A stretch of 64,000 nt of DNA from Streptomyces sp. A 4/2 (lineage in GTDB: Bacteria; Actinomycetota; Actinomycetes; Streptomycetales; Streptomycetaceae): NCBI RefSeq assembly GCF_940670765.1, contig NZ_CALNVW010000020.1, positions 434,001 through 498,000 of the forward strand. Direction: 5' to 3'. Positions 25,073 through 33,534 of this stretch are shown here, piece by piece. Below the pieces are notes generated by a model that had not been told where the DNA came from, searched no databases, and saw nothing but the letters and a program-made list of their open reading frames with translations. Both the position numbers and the translations under genes were made by a program. Within the stretch, counting starts at the first letter, position 1. Each line of letters begins with the position of its first letter.

Positions 25073-27442
25073 CTACTTGACCTGCTCGACCTTGAAGACC
25101 CACGCGTACCTGCCCGCCGAACGGGCCGCCGCGGGTACGTCGATCACGAGCTTGGCGCCGCTGGTGCGCCAGTTGAGCGGGCGCCCGTGGCCGAGCATGG
25201 TGATCTTGTCGCCACTGCGGGCCGGTACCGGCGCCTCGACCGTGAGCGTGGCGCCGGGCCGGGCCAGCGAGTGGATGTAGAACGCCTTGCCCGGCCGGAC
25301 CGTGAAGCGCAGGTCCTGACCCAGCTGCGGCATCCGCGCCCAGTAGGTGCTGCCGTAGATCGCCTCCCCGTTGACCTCCAGCCACTTCCCCGTCTCACGC
25401 AGCCGGGTCTGCATGATCTCGGGGATGGTGCCGTCCGCGCGCGGTCCGATGTCCAGCAGGAAATTGCCGTTCTTGCTGGACGTGTCGACGAGCGTGTGCA
25501 CGATCTCCTCAGCGGTCATGTACATGCTGTCGGGAGTGGCCTGGTTGTAGCCGTAGCTGTACGGGTCGAGCCCCCGGCTGGCCTCCCACTTGTCGGTGAC
25601 GATCGAGTCGTACGTCGCGTACTCGGGCGTCGTGAAGTCGTGCGGGCCGATGCCCGACCGGTTGTTCACGGCGACCTCGATCGGCCGGGCACGGTTCTTG
25701 GCGTGGTTGTAGTACTCCGCCAGCACCCGGTGGCTGTCGTTCGCCCCGCCGATGTCGCACCACAGCACCTCGGGGTCGTAGCCGTCGATCAGTTCCAGCA
25801 TCTGCGGGGCCTGGTAGTCCTTGATGTAGTCCTTGCCCGCGGTGTAGCCGGTGTACGGGACGGGCTCCAGGGTGTACGGGTTGCGCGGCGCGTACCCGCT
25901 CCAGGGGTTGTCCGGGTTGAACCACTCGGGCATCGAGAAGTACAGGCCCCGGTGGAGCTCCGGCGCGTATCTGCGGGACGCGTCGAAGAGCTCCTTGACG
26001 AGATCGCGCTTCGGGCCCATCTTCACGGCGTTGCGGTCGGAGACCTTGGTGTCCCAGAGCGCGAAGCCCTCGTGGTGCTTGGAGGTGAGCACGTGGTACT
26101 GGGCTCCGGCGTCCCGGAACAGCTCGACCCAGGAGCGCGGATCGAACTTCTCGGCCTTGAACCGCGGGATGAAGTCGTCGTAGGTGAAGTTCTCGCCGTA
26201 GACGTCGCGGTGGTGGGCGTAGGTCGCGTTGTTCGGGTCCTGCATCTGGTTCCAGTACCACTCGGCGTACTGCTTGCCGACCGGCGCCCAGGCGGGTACC
26301 GAGTAGACCCCCCAGTGGATGAAGATCCCGAACTTGGCGTCCTGGAACCAGTAGGGCGCCTGATGGGTGGAGAGCGACTCGTCGGTGGCCGCGAAGTCCG
26401 GCACCCCGAGGGTGAGCCTGCTCCGGGCCGTGGCCGCGTCCTGGCCGCGGCCCCGCGCCACGACCTGGCCGTCGCGGGCGGTTCCGGGCTTCACGCCGGG
26501 CTTGTTGCGGATCCCGATCCGCACCCTGGCCTGGTCGCCGGGGGCAAGCCTCGGGATCCGGGCGGGGATCACCGTCCCGGCGCCGTCGACATCCACGGAG
26601 ACGGTGAGTGCGTCGGCGCCGAGGATCGCGACGGTCCCCGCGTTGACGACGGTGACCTCGACGCTCTGCGCGCGGGAGTCGAGGAGGCTGGTGGTGGAGT
26701 GGGCGTCCCGCAGGGCCAGCGCCCTTCCGTCCGCCGCGGGCTGCAGGGAGAGCGCGAAGACATGGAGGGACGACTTGTCGGCCTCGGCGGGGTTCGTGGT
26801 CGGCAGCGTGAGGCCCACCACCTCCTTGGCCGGGTCGATCGACAGCTCGGCGACCCCGAAACTGACCTGGTGCTGGTCCTTCTCGCCGGAGGCCGTGTAG
26901 CGGTAGGGGGCCGAGAGCGGCCCGCCGCCCGCGTACCAGTCCGGCCCCCCGAGCCCCGCCGTGGACGTGGAGCCGTCCGCGTAGTGCAGGGTCGCCTGGC
27001 CGGACGCCTCTCCGTAACTGCACGAGACGAGGAACGACCCGGACAGATACTTCCCCCGGGGCAGGTCGATGTGCTGTCCGAGGGCCACGATGTTGTTCTT
27101 GGCGCCCGCCGCGGAAGCCGGGAAGAGGAACGGGACGCCGTTCAACTGCACTGTTCCTGAGGGGAGTTCTTCACCGGGGAAGGTGTATCCGGAGCCGTCG
27201 AAGTCGCCTCCGCGGGCATCCGCCGTGTCGATCCCGTCGTTGTCGAACCAACTGTCGAGCGGTACGGGAACGGCGGCCGGGACCGCGCCCCAGTCGCCCT
27301 TCGCCTTTCCGGCGGTCTCCGTCGCTCCCGGAAGTGCTGGAGCTCCCGGAGCCGCTTCGGCCGTGGCCGGGGTGAGCAGGGCAGCGCCGACTGCCGCGCC
27401 CGCCGTCATTCCGAGTACATGGCGCCTAGGAAGTTCGGTCAT
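25073..27442 (-). CDS. Secreted alpha-L-fucosidase (GH29), Tat-exported
   Basis: A 789-residue secreted enzyme releasing L-fucose from glycans. The N-terminus has a twin-arginine signal (PRRHVLGM then AGAAVGAALLTPATAEAA). Residues about 45-350 form beta-rich accessory domains (NEW3-like, with VEVTVVNAGTVAIL). The GH29 catalytic barrel follows, with the FGIFIHWGVYSVPAW, YHVLTSKHHEGFALWDT and NGNFLLDIGPRADG motifs; the nucleophile is probably Asp563 in EVLWCDIGG. The C-terminal beta domain covers the last 120 residues. The ATG at 27442 is the start that gives a complete Tat signal. Released fucose could be used by the AKR and lactonase genes nearby; that link is inference. Confidence 0.92.
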   Translation of the reverse strand: MTELPRRHVLGMTAGAAVGAALLTPATAEAAPGAPALPGATETAGKAKGDWGAVPAAVPVPLDSWFDNDGIDTADARGGDFDGSGYTFPGEELPSGTVQLNGVPFLFPASAAGAKNNIVALGQHIDLPRGKYLSGSFLVSCSYGEASGQATLHYADGSTSTAGLGGPDWYAGGGPLSAPYRYTASGEKDQHQVSFGVAELSIDPAKEVVGLTLPTTNPAEADKSSLHVFALSLQPAADGRALALRDAHSTTSLLDSRAQSVEVTVVNAGTVAILGADALTVSVDVDGAGTVIPARIPRLAPGDQARVRIGIRNKPGVKPGTARDGQVVARGRGQDAATARSRLTLGVPDFAATDESLSTHQAPYWFQDAKFGIFIHWGVYSVPAWAPVGKQYAEWYWNQMQDPNNATYAHHRDVYGENFTYDDFIPRFKAEKFDPRSWVELFRDAGAQYHVLTSKHHEGFALWDTKVSDRNAVKMGPKRDLVKELFDASRRYAPELHRGLYFSMPEWFNPDNPWSGYAPRNPYTLEPVPYTGYTAGKDYIKDYQAPQMLELIDGYDPEVLWCDIGGANDSHRVLAEYYNHAKNRARPIEVAVNNRSGIGPHDFTTPEYATYDSIVTDKWEASRGLDPYSYGYNQATPDSMYMTAEEIVHTLVDTSSKNGNFLLDIGPRADGTIPEIMQTRLRETGKWLEVNGEAIYGSTYWARMPQLGQDLRFTVRPGKAFYIHSLARPGATLTVEAPVPARSGDKITMLGHGRPLNWRTSGAKLVIDVPAAARSAGRYAWVFKVEQVK

Positions 27443-27597
27443 GAGGTCCGATGATTGGAGCACCACAGGCGCCTGTCAATACACTTCACCGCACAGAGTG
27501 GAAGTTGCATCACCCAGACATCGGATGCCTGAGGAAATGAACCTGTACGTACGGGTCTCCGCACCGCGCACCCCACCGGCCGGGCGGAGAAACGAGA

Positions 27598-27638
27598 ACG
27601 GCGCCCGGCGCATCAGTACTGCATGCGTCGGGCGCCGT
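27598..27638 (-). terminator. Intrinsic terminator of the small peptide gene
   Basis: A 16-base stem (27598-27613 with 27623-27638, one G-T pair) and 9-base loop begins 20 bases after the minus-strand stop at 27658. On the minus strand it is followed by the pyrimidine-rich GTTCTCGTTTCTCC, as expected for factor-independent termination. It defines the peptide gene as a transcription unit of its own. Confidence 0.75.
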
Positions 27639-27657
27639 GCGCTCAGAAGAGAAGCGG

Positions 27658-27828
27658 TCAGTCGATTCCCTGCAGGATGTGCGGCTCGGCGAGATCGTCC
27701 TCGTAACCTGCCAGCCTGATCGGGGCCGACCTGGCCCAGACGTCGAGGTTGAGGAGCTTCTCGGGCCGGGCCCGATCACTGCGTTCTGCGGGGCGCTGCT
27801 CGCGCTTCGTCATGGTCTCTGGTGTCAC
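27658..27828 (-). CDS. Orphan small peptide, precursor-like
   Basis: A 56-residue peptide gene supported by signals. The GTG start at 27828 has AAAGGAG 6 bases upstream, an ATG five codons later is in frame, and a strong terminator follows the stop. The first 24 residues are charged and hydrophilic (TMTKREQRPAERSDRARPEK). The rest contains a hydrophobic LLNLDVWARSAPIRLAGYE, then acidic DDLAEPH and an ILQGID end. There are no Cys and only one Trp. A charged leader followed by a distinct, conserved-looking core resembles RiPP precursors, but no lanthionine, lasso or radical-SAM maturation gene is adjacent. The pattern seems familiar from other Streptomyces small proteins, though I cannot name a family. 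The divergent neighbour is a PhnZ-type oxygenase. Confidence 0.7.
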   Translation of the reverse strand: MTPETMTKREQRPAERSDRARPEKLLNLDVWARSAPIRLAGYEDDLAEPHILQGID

Positions 27829-28120
27829 CGCGCACTCCTTTGTGTCGCGTTACCGCGTGGACAGGGGCAGTTCGGACGCGGTGGCGCCGGTCTTCTGGCG
27901 GGACCCCGGCCTTGGTACGTGCCTGTCCCGGGACGGGCCGAGGAACTTTGTGGAGTCCCGCCGGCTGACCGTCCACATCAGAGTAACCAAATGAGCGGGG
28001 TTCCGCTCGATAGGGGCGGCATTCGGATGGCCAAGTTTTCTTTGCCCTGTGTTCAGCGGCACGTTCATCCCGTCATGATCTGCTCGATTCCGCCCGAAGG
28101 CACTCCGGGGAGGAATCGCC

Positions 28121-28663
28121 ATGACACCGGCCACCGTGGACGAACTGATGGATCTGCTGCACGGCTGCCGGGGCGCGTGGGACGCCCCGGACCGCAGCGG
28201 GGATCCCGTCGACCTGCACGACCACGCGCTCCAGACCGCGCATCTGCTGCGCCGCTCGCACCCCAGCGACAAGGAGCTGCAGGTCGCGGGGCTCGTCCAC
28301 GACCTGGGGCATCTGCTCCATCCGGGCGACGACGCGGGCCACGCCGACCGGGCCGCCGACGCGGTGCGCCCGCTGCTCGGCGGGCGGGTGGCCGGACTCG
28401 TACGGCTGCACGTGCCCGCGAAGCGCTATCTCGCGGCGATCGAGCCGGGACGGCCGCTGTCGCCGCAGAGCGCACTGACACTGCGGGCCCAGGGCGGCGC
28501 GATGGCGCCTGCCGAGGCTGCCGCGTTCGCGGCGGATCCACTCGCGGAGGCCGCCGTCATCCTGCGGCAGGCCGACGACGAGGGCAAGGTCGTGGGACTC
28601 GACGCGGGCGTCATGGAGGACTGGCGTCCGGTGCTGGAGCTGGTTGCCTCACAGGCCTTCTGA
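28121..28663 (+). CDS. PhnZ/TmpB-type HD-domain mixed-valent diiron oxygenase
   Basis: A 180-residue HD-domain protein. The metal ligands of this oxygenase family can be followed: HDHALQTAHLL, GLVHDLGHLL, HADRAADAV and VRLHVPAKRYL, with the family ending LSPQSALTLRAQGGAMAPAEAAAF and a final D-E-K (RQADDEGKV). The AKRY and QGG motifs are characteristic of the phosphonate-associated HD group (PhnZ, TmpB), which cleaves C-P bonds with oxygen. No phosphonate gene (phnY, transporter, kinase) is nearby, so the substrate may differ. The start at 28121 has GGGGAGGAA upstream. The 292-base gap before it includes a GAGCGG-GGTT-CCGCTC hairpin at 27993-28008. Confidence 0.78.
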   Translation: MTPATVDELMDLLHGCRGAWDAPDRSGDPVDLHDHALQTAHLLRRSHPSDKELQVAGLVHDLGHLLHPGDDAGHADRAADAVRPLLGGRVAGLVRLHVPAKRYLAAIEPGRPLSPQSALTLRAQGGAMAPAEAAAFAADPLAEAAVILRQADDEGKVVGLDAGVMEDWRPVLELVASQAF

Positions 28664-28664
28664 C

Positions 28665-28715
28665 GGGCCGCCCCGGGCACTGCGGGCGGCCCGGCCGCAA
28701 ACACGTGGCGGCCGG
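28665..28715. terminator. Two abutting hairpins between convergent genes
   Basis: GGGCCGCCC at 28665-28673 pairs with GGGCGGCCC at 28684-28692, and CCGGCCGC at 28691-28698 pairs with GCGGCCGG at 28708-28715. They sit just after the HD gene and before the end of the SDR gene, and probably act as a bidirectional terminator. Confidence 0.6.
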
Positions 28716-28738
28716 ACCCGGCAGTCGGCGGGACGGGC

Positions 28739-30193
28739 CTACCAGTTGGCGGGGGCGTAGTCCTTGAGGAAGACGCTGTGCAGGTCCTCGCCGCCCTCAC
28801 CGCGCACGATCGGGTCGTAGACCCGGGCCGCCCCGTCGATGAGGTCCAGCGGGGCGTGGAAGCCCTCGTCGGCGAGCCGCATCTTGTCGGGGTGCGGGCG
28901 CTCGTCGGTGATCCAGCCGGTGTCCACCGCGGTCATCAGGATGCCGTCGGACTCGAACATCTCCTGGCCGCTGGTGCGGGTGAGCATGTTCAGCGCGGCC
29001 TTGGCCATGTTCGTGTGCGGGTGGCCCGCACCCTTGTAACCGCGGCTGAAGACGCCCTCCATCGCGGAGACGTTCACCACGTAGGTGCGCCTGGCCTCGG
29101 CCGCGGCCATCGCCGGGCGCAACCGGCTGATCAGGATGAACGGCGCGGTGGAGTTGCAGAGCTGGACCTCCAGCAGTTCGACCGCGTCGACCTCCTCGAC
29201 GGTCTGGATCCAGCTGTTGGTGTCGTGCAGATCGGGCACCAAACCTCCGGCGTCGATCGCCGTGCCCGCCTCGATCCGGGCGAGCGAGGCGGACCCGGTG
29301 ACCAGCGCCAGCTCGGAGACGTCCTGGGCACTCAGCCCGCCGGGCCGCGCGCTGGGCAGGGACACCTGCGCGCCGCTGCCGAAGGCACCGATGACCTGCG
29401 ACGAGGGCAGCTCGCCCGCGGGCAGGGGTGCGGTCTCGGCGGCGATCAGTTCGCTGTACGCCTGCGGGGAGCGGCGTACCGTCTGCGCGGCGTTGTTGAT
29501 CAGGATGTCCAGCGGCCCCTCGGCGGCGACCGAATCGGCGAGCGCGACGACCTGGGCGGGGTCGCGCAGATCGATACCGACGATCTTCAGACGGTGGATC
29601 CACTCGGCGCTGTCCGGCATCGACTTGAAGCGGCGGATCGCGTCCTTGGGGAAGCGCGTGGTGATGGTGGTGTGCGCGCCGTCGCGCAGCAGCCGCAGCG
29701 CGATGTACATGCCGATCTTCGCCCGGCCGCCGGTGAGCAGCGCCCGCTTGCCGGTCAGGTCGGTACGCGCGTCACGCCGGGAACGGTTCTCCGCGGCGCA
29801 GTCCTGGCAGAGCTGGTGGTAGAAGACGTCGACCTCGACGTACCGCGTCTTGCAGATGTAGCAGGATCGGGGGCGCTGGAGTATGCCCGCGATCTCCCCA
29901 CTGGCCGTCGACGACGGCAGCACCCCCTGCGTCTCGTCGTCGATGCGCTCGGCGGAGCCGGTGGCGGTGGCCTCGGTGACGGCCTTGTCGTGGGCGGTCT
30001 TGGCGGCGCGGCGCTCCTGGCGGCGGCGCTGCTTCACGGTCCGGTAGACACCCGCGGTGGCCCGGCGTACGGCCACCGCGTCCGGGTGGTCGACGTCGAT
30101 CCTGTCCAGTTCCTCGAGCACGCTGAGGCAGAGAGCCAGCCGCTCCGGATCGATGCCGGGGCCGAACGCCTGGCTGTCCTCTGTCACCGTCAT
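28739..30193 (-). CDS. SDR-fold protein with N-terminal zinc ribbon
   Basis: A 484-residue fusion. Residues 1-105 are helical and charged. A Cys4 zinc ribbon follows (CYICKTRY, then CQDC, about 107-130), then a short-chain dehydrogenase/reductase domain with ALLTGGRAKIGMYIALRLL for NAD(P), ILINNAAQTVRR and NVSAMEG (Ser376). Where SDRs have YxxxK, this protein reads TNMAK (Thr394, Lys398), so the usual catalytic Tyr appears replaced, although Tyr386 is close. An insertion of about 70 residues (EAETAPLPAGE to HDTNSWIQ) interrupts the Rossmann fold. The start has AGAGGAA upstream. The zinc ribbon and altered active site suggest a binding or regulatory role or an unusual substrate. Confidence 0.82.
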   Translation of the reverse strand: MTVTEDSQAFGPGIDPERLALCLSVLEELDRIDVDHPDAVAVRRATAGVYRTVKQRRRQERRAAKTAHDKAVTEATATGSAERIDDETQGVLPSSTASGEIAGILQRPRSCYICKTRYVEVDVFYHQLCQDCAAENRSRRDARTDLTGKRALLTGGRAKIGMYIALRLLRDGAHTTITTRFPKDAIRRFKSMPDSAEWIHRLKIVGIDLRDPAQVVALADSVAAEGPLDILINNAAQTVRRSPQAYSELIAAETAPLPAGELPSSQVIGAFGSGAQVSLPSARPGGLSAQDVSELALVTGSASLARIEAGTAIDAGGLVPDLHDTNSWIQTVEEVDAVELLEVQLCNSTAPFILISRLRPAMAAAEARRTYVVNVSAMEGVFSRGYKGAGHPHTNMAKAALNMLTRTSGQEMFESDGILMTAVDTGWITDERPHPDKMRLADEGFHAPLDLIDGAARVYDPIVRGEGGEDLHSVFLKDYAPANW

Positions 30194-30466
30194 CGTCGTT
30201 CCTCTGTCTTATGTCTTACGCCGTAGCACCAGGTCAGCAGTCGACCGACGGCCAACTGACGAAGATATACGCAGCCGGGCCGGAAGCCAAAAACGGCAGC
30301 CGGGCACGCGGACACCCCGAGCCGCCGCCCGCGCGGCGCCCCGGACAACTTTCACCTCACACGTTCGGCCCAACACCGTGGTTTCTCCGACTCGTTGGGA
30401 CCTTTGCGCCGTAATGTCTCTTTCGCGTCAATGGGTGTCATTGCGCAACAAGAACAGGAGACTTCC

Positions 30467-30880
30467 TTGTCCACACATGCCGTCCTCCGCTCTGTCCGAG
30501 GCAAGAAGATCGTCGCCGGGGCGGGTGCACTGGCCACCGCCGCCGCTCTCGGCGCGACGCTGCTCGCCGCGGCCCCTGCGCAGGCAGCTCCGCCGCGTCC
30601 GTACGGCACGGTCACCGCCGGCGCCGGTCTCATCGAGCGCCAGTACCCCAGCACCGACTCTTCCGCGAAGGGGTCGCTCCGCTACCGCGAGCAGGTCGGC
30701 CTGCGCTGCAAGGTCCGCGCCCAGAACATCGAGGGCAACGACATCTGGTACCTGCTGCGTGACCGCTCCACCTGGGTCTCGGCGAAGTACATGGACAACA
30801 CCGGCTACGTGCAGTACTGCAAGGACGTCATGCGCGACGGAAGCCAGACCTTCGTCGCTCCGCGCGGCGCCAAGGGCTGA
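30467..30880 (+). CDS. Secreted SH3-like small protein
   Basis: A 137-residue exported protein. The TTG at 30467 is chosen because AGGAGA lies 6 bases upstream and it gives a proper signal sequence (KKIVAGAGALATAAALGATLLAAAPAQAA, cleavage near QAAPP). The mature region of about 95 residues has the pattern of a bacterial SH3 domain (VTAGAGLIERQYPSTDSS, LRYREQVGLRCKV, WYLLRDRSTWVSAKYM) with two Cys (LRCKV, VQYCKD) that could form a disulfide. Such proteins commonly bind peptidoglycan. It is monocistronic, with a terminator immediately after. Confidence 0.78.
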   Translation: MSTHAVLRSVRGKKIVAGAGALATAAALGATLLAAAPAQAAPPRPYGTVTAGAGLIERQYPSTDSSAKGSLRYREQVGLRCKVRAQNIEGNDIWYLLRDRSTWVSAKYMDNTGYVQYCKDVMRDGSQTFVAPRGAKG

Positions 30881-30892
30881 CCCACCACAAGA

Positions 30893-30925
30893 GCCGCCCG
30901 TCCCCGGTCACCGGGGGCGGGCGGT
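30893..30925. terminator. Bidirectional intrinsic terminator
   Basis: A 15-base stem (30893-30907 with 30911-30925, one G-T pair) and a 3-base TCA loop, followed by TTCCGTGTTGTG. It lies between the SH3-like gene and the convergent GH92 gene and probably ends both transcripts. Confidence 0.8.
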
Positions 30926-30944
30926 TCCGTGTTGTGCTGCGCTG

Positions 30945-33290
30945 TCAGCCGATGGACGGCGGCGCCGCCGAGGCGCCCGTGCCCCAGTCGGACGGCTCGG
31001 CCCCGACGGTGAAGGACAGCGTGCGCGCCTTGCGGATCTCGGCGGTCGTGAGATACGTCTTCGCGTGCCCCTTGCCGTCGACGGAGGCCGACTGGATGTA
31101 GCGGTCGGTGTCGGAGGCGCCCGGCGCCGTCACCGTGAAGCTTCCGTGCGGGTAGTAGCGGCGGTCCAGCTTGATGTCGACCCGCTGGAAGGCAGGCGTC
31201 GACAGGCCCCAGGTGTCACTGCCCGGCTGCACCGGGTAGACGCCGATGGAGGACAGGACGTCCCAGGCGGACATGGTGCCCATGTCGTCGTTGCCCGTCA
31301 TACCCGTCGGGGTGTCCGTGAAGAGGGTGAGCGCGGCGTGCACCACGTCGGTCGTCTTCCACGGCTGGCCGGTCGACAGGTAGGTGTACGGGGCGATCAG
31401 GTCCGGCTCGTTCTGCGGGTTGTACTTGTCGGCGTTGTAGTAGTCGTAAGGACCGTTGACCCACACCTCGCGGGCCGTCTTCGCCGGGTCGGCGAGCAGC
31501 TGGTCGTATGCGAAGAAGGAGTCGAGACGCTGGTTGGCCGCGTCCTTGCCGCCGATCAGGTCCACCACCCCGGACAGGTCCTGCGGCACCATCCACTGGT
31601 ACTGCCAGGACGTGCCCTCGTGGAAGCCCTCGCTCTTGGCGGGGTCCGCCGGTCCGGCGAAGGCACCGTTCTCGTCACGGGAGCGGAAGAAGCCGGTCGA
31701 ACTGTCGAAGATCTTGCGGTAGTTCTGGGCGCGGGCCGCGTAACGCGCGGCGTCCGCCTTGTGGCCGAGGTCACCGGCCATCTGGCCGAGCATGGCGTCC
31801 GAGAGCGCGTACTCCAGCGTGGCGGAGCCGCCGTGGTCGAAGTCGGAGTCACCGGGCTTCGCGTGGGTCCAGTCCTTGATGTACGGGACGAAGCCGTTCG
31901 CCAGGTACTGCTTGTTGCCCTCCCGGCCGACGGCCGGGGAACCGGCCGGGGGCACGCCGTCCGCGTTCTTCTTGAGCGCGCGGTACGCCTGCTCCTCGTG
32001 GCCCTTGAGCAGCCCCTGCTGGTAGGCGTTGGTGAGGTACGGAGTGACCGGGTCACCCGTCATGATGTTGGTCTCGACCGTGCCGTAGCCCCACTTGGGC
32101 AGCCAGCCGCTCTGCTCGTCGATCTTCAGTACGGAGAGCGCCATGTCGCGGGTCTCGGCGGGTGCGAGCAGCGACAGCAGTTGCGCCTGGGTGCGGTAGG
32201 TGTCCCACAGCGACCAGTTCTGGTAGTACGTGAAGCCCTCGGCCCGGTGGATCTTCTGGTCCCAGCCGGTGTAGCGGCCGTCGACGTCGTCACCGATGTT
32301 GGGGCCGAGGAACGACCGGTACAGGGACGAGTAGAAGGTGCGGCGCTGGGTGTCGCTGCCGCCCTGGGCGCGGACATCGCCGAGCCGGTTCTCCCAGGTG
32401 GACTGCGCGGCACGCGCGGCGCGGTCGAAGCTCCTGCCGCCCTCGGCCCGCAGGTTGCGGGCCGCGCCCGCCGGGTCGACGTAGCTGAGGGCGGTGGTCG
32501 CCTCGACCGTACGGTCCTTGGTGGTGTCGAACCGCACCCAGGCGCCGTTGCCGCCGGAGCCGGTCGACTTCTTCGACCCCTCGGTGACGGTGCCGTCCTT
32601 CCAGGTCCCGGAGGTCGTGAAGGGCCGGTCGAAGCGGGTGATCGTGTACAGCGTGTACGGCTTGGTGTCCTGGCAGAACCCACTGCCGGTGAGGGTGGTC
32701 CTGATGGTGCGCGAGTCGAGTACCTCGACCGAGGTGCTGACCGTCCGGTGCAGCGACTGGCCCGCGTTGAGCAGGACGTTGGCCTTGGTGGTGGCCGGGA
32801 AGGTATAGCGCTGGACGCCGGTGCGCTGCGTCGCGGTCAGCTCGGCCGTGATTCCGCCGTACGACTTCAGCCCGACCTTGTAGTAGCCGGGGCTCGCCTG
32901 CTCGCCGTCGTGGCTGAACTCGGCGGCGTACTTCGCGTTGTCGGTCTCGGTGATGTCCCCGGTGGTCGGCAGCACGGGCAGGTCACCGCCGAGGCCGCAG
33001 CCGACGCCGGAGGGGTGGAGGCTGCTGAAGCCGCGGATGTGGTCGGCCGTGTAGTCGTAGCCGGTGGAGTGGCCGGTGTCGGGCGACAGTTGGACCATCC
33101 CGAAGGGAACTGCCGCCCCCGGGTAGGTGTTGCCCTCGTTCTGGCTGCCGATGAACGGGTTGACCAGGTCGGTCAGCCTGCCCGTACTCGGCGCCGCGGC
33201 GTGGGCCGCCGGTGCGGCGAAGACGCCGCCCAGGAGCGCGGCGGCGGCGATCGCCGTCCCTGCGCCGCGCAGCCGTTGGGTCCAGTGCAT
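30945..33290 (-). CDS. Secreted GH92 alpha-mannosidase
   Basis: A 781-residue exported exo-alpha-mannosidase of GH92, a calcium-dependent inverting family acting on mannans and N-glycans. Signal sequence: GAGTAIAAAALLGGVFAAPAAHA. Domain 1 begins LVNPFIGSQNEGNTYPGAAVPFG, the classic N-terminus. The catalytic acid lies in SEGFHEGTSWQYQWMVP and the base in TGNDDMGTMSAWDVLSSIG. The start at 33290 has GGAGG upstream. A palindrome at 33399-33410 in the upstream region is shared with the GH2/lacI promoter, so LacI-type control is likely. Confidence 0.93.
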   Translation of the reverse strand: MHWTQRLRGAGTAIAAAALLGGVFAAPAAHAAAPSTGRLTDLVNPFIGSQNEGNTYPGAAVPFGMVQLSPDTGHSTGYDYTADHIRGFSSLHPSGVGCGLGGDLPVLPTTGDITETDNAKYAAEFSHDGEQASPGYYKVGLKSYGGITAELTATQRTGVQRYTFPATTKANVLLNAGQSLHRTVSTSVEVLDSRTIRTTLTGSGFCQDTKPYTLYTITRFDRPFTTSGTWKDGTVTEGSKKSTGSGGNGAWVRFDTTKDRTVEATTALSYVDPAGAARNLRAEGGRSFDRAARAAQSTWENRLGDVRAQGGSDTQRRTFYSSLYRSFLGPNIGDDVDGRYTGWDQKIHRAEGFTYYQNWSLWDTYRTQAQLLSLLAPAETRDMALSVLKIDEQSGWLPKWGYGTVETNIMTGDPVTPYLTNAYQQGLLKGHEEQAYRALKKNADGVPPAGSPAVGREGNKQYLANGFVPYIKDWTHAKPGDSDFDHGGSATLEYALSDAMLGQMAGDLGHKADAARYAARAQNYRKIFDSSTGFFRSRDENGAFAGPADPAKSEGFHEGTSWQYQWMVPQDLSGVVDLIGGKDAANQRLDSFFAYDQLLADPAKTAREVWVNGPYDYYNADKYNPQNEPDLIAPYTYLSTGQPWKTTDVVHAALTLFTDTPTGMTGNDDMGTMSAWDVLSSIGVYPVQPGSDTWGLSTPAFQRVDIKLDRRYYPHGSFTVTAPGASDTDRYIQSASVDGKGHAKTYLTTAEIRKARTLSFTVGAEPSDWGTGASAAPPSIG

Positions 33291-33398
33291 GGGTGAGAAC
33301 CTCCGGGAGGATCGATGAGGTCGGGAATCGCCGGCAGCTGGGCGAACCGGCGCGGGCCCGGCTCGTACGAAGCGTGCGACAAGCCGGATCACCCTGTG

Positions 33399-33410
33399 GA
33401 CAACGTTGTC
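33399..33410. promoter_or_regulatory. GACAACGTTGTC operator candidate upstream of GH92
   Basis: A perfect 12-base palindrome centred about 115 bases before the GH92 start, in the gap between the GH2 and GH92 genes. Its CAACGTTG core recurs at 36190-36197 between the GH2 gene and the lacI gene. The CG-centred palindrome is typical of LacI-family operators. Confidence 0.65.
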
Positions 33411-33477
33411 AGAACGCGATCATTGTTGGGTCCCGCTGTGCGCCCGTCAAGGGTTCGGACCGGTTCGGACGGGAAAC

Positions 33478-33511
33478 TCTCCGGCCCGCCCGGGGAGGGG
33501 CGGGCCGGAGA
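33478..33511 (-). terminator. Intrinsic terminator of the GH2 gene
   Basis: A perfect 14-base stem (33478-33491 with 33498-33511) and 6-base loop, 23 bases downstream of the GH2 stop on the minus strand, followed there by GTTTCCC. It separates GH2 from the GH92 promoter region. Confidence 0.8.
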
Positions 33512-33534
33512 ACACGGGCGGTTCGGCGGACAGG

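Noticed and set aside
27749..27994. Plus-strand 81-codon frame opposite the small peptide gene
   Set aside because: No ribosome site, composition like an antisense shadow, and the minus-strand peptide has both start and terminator signals.
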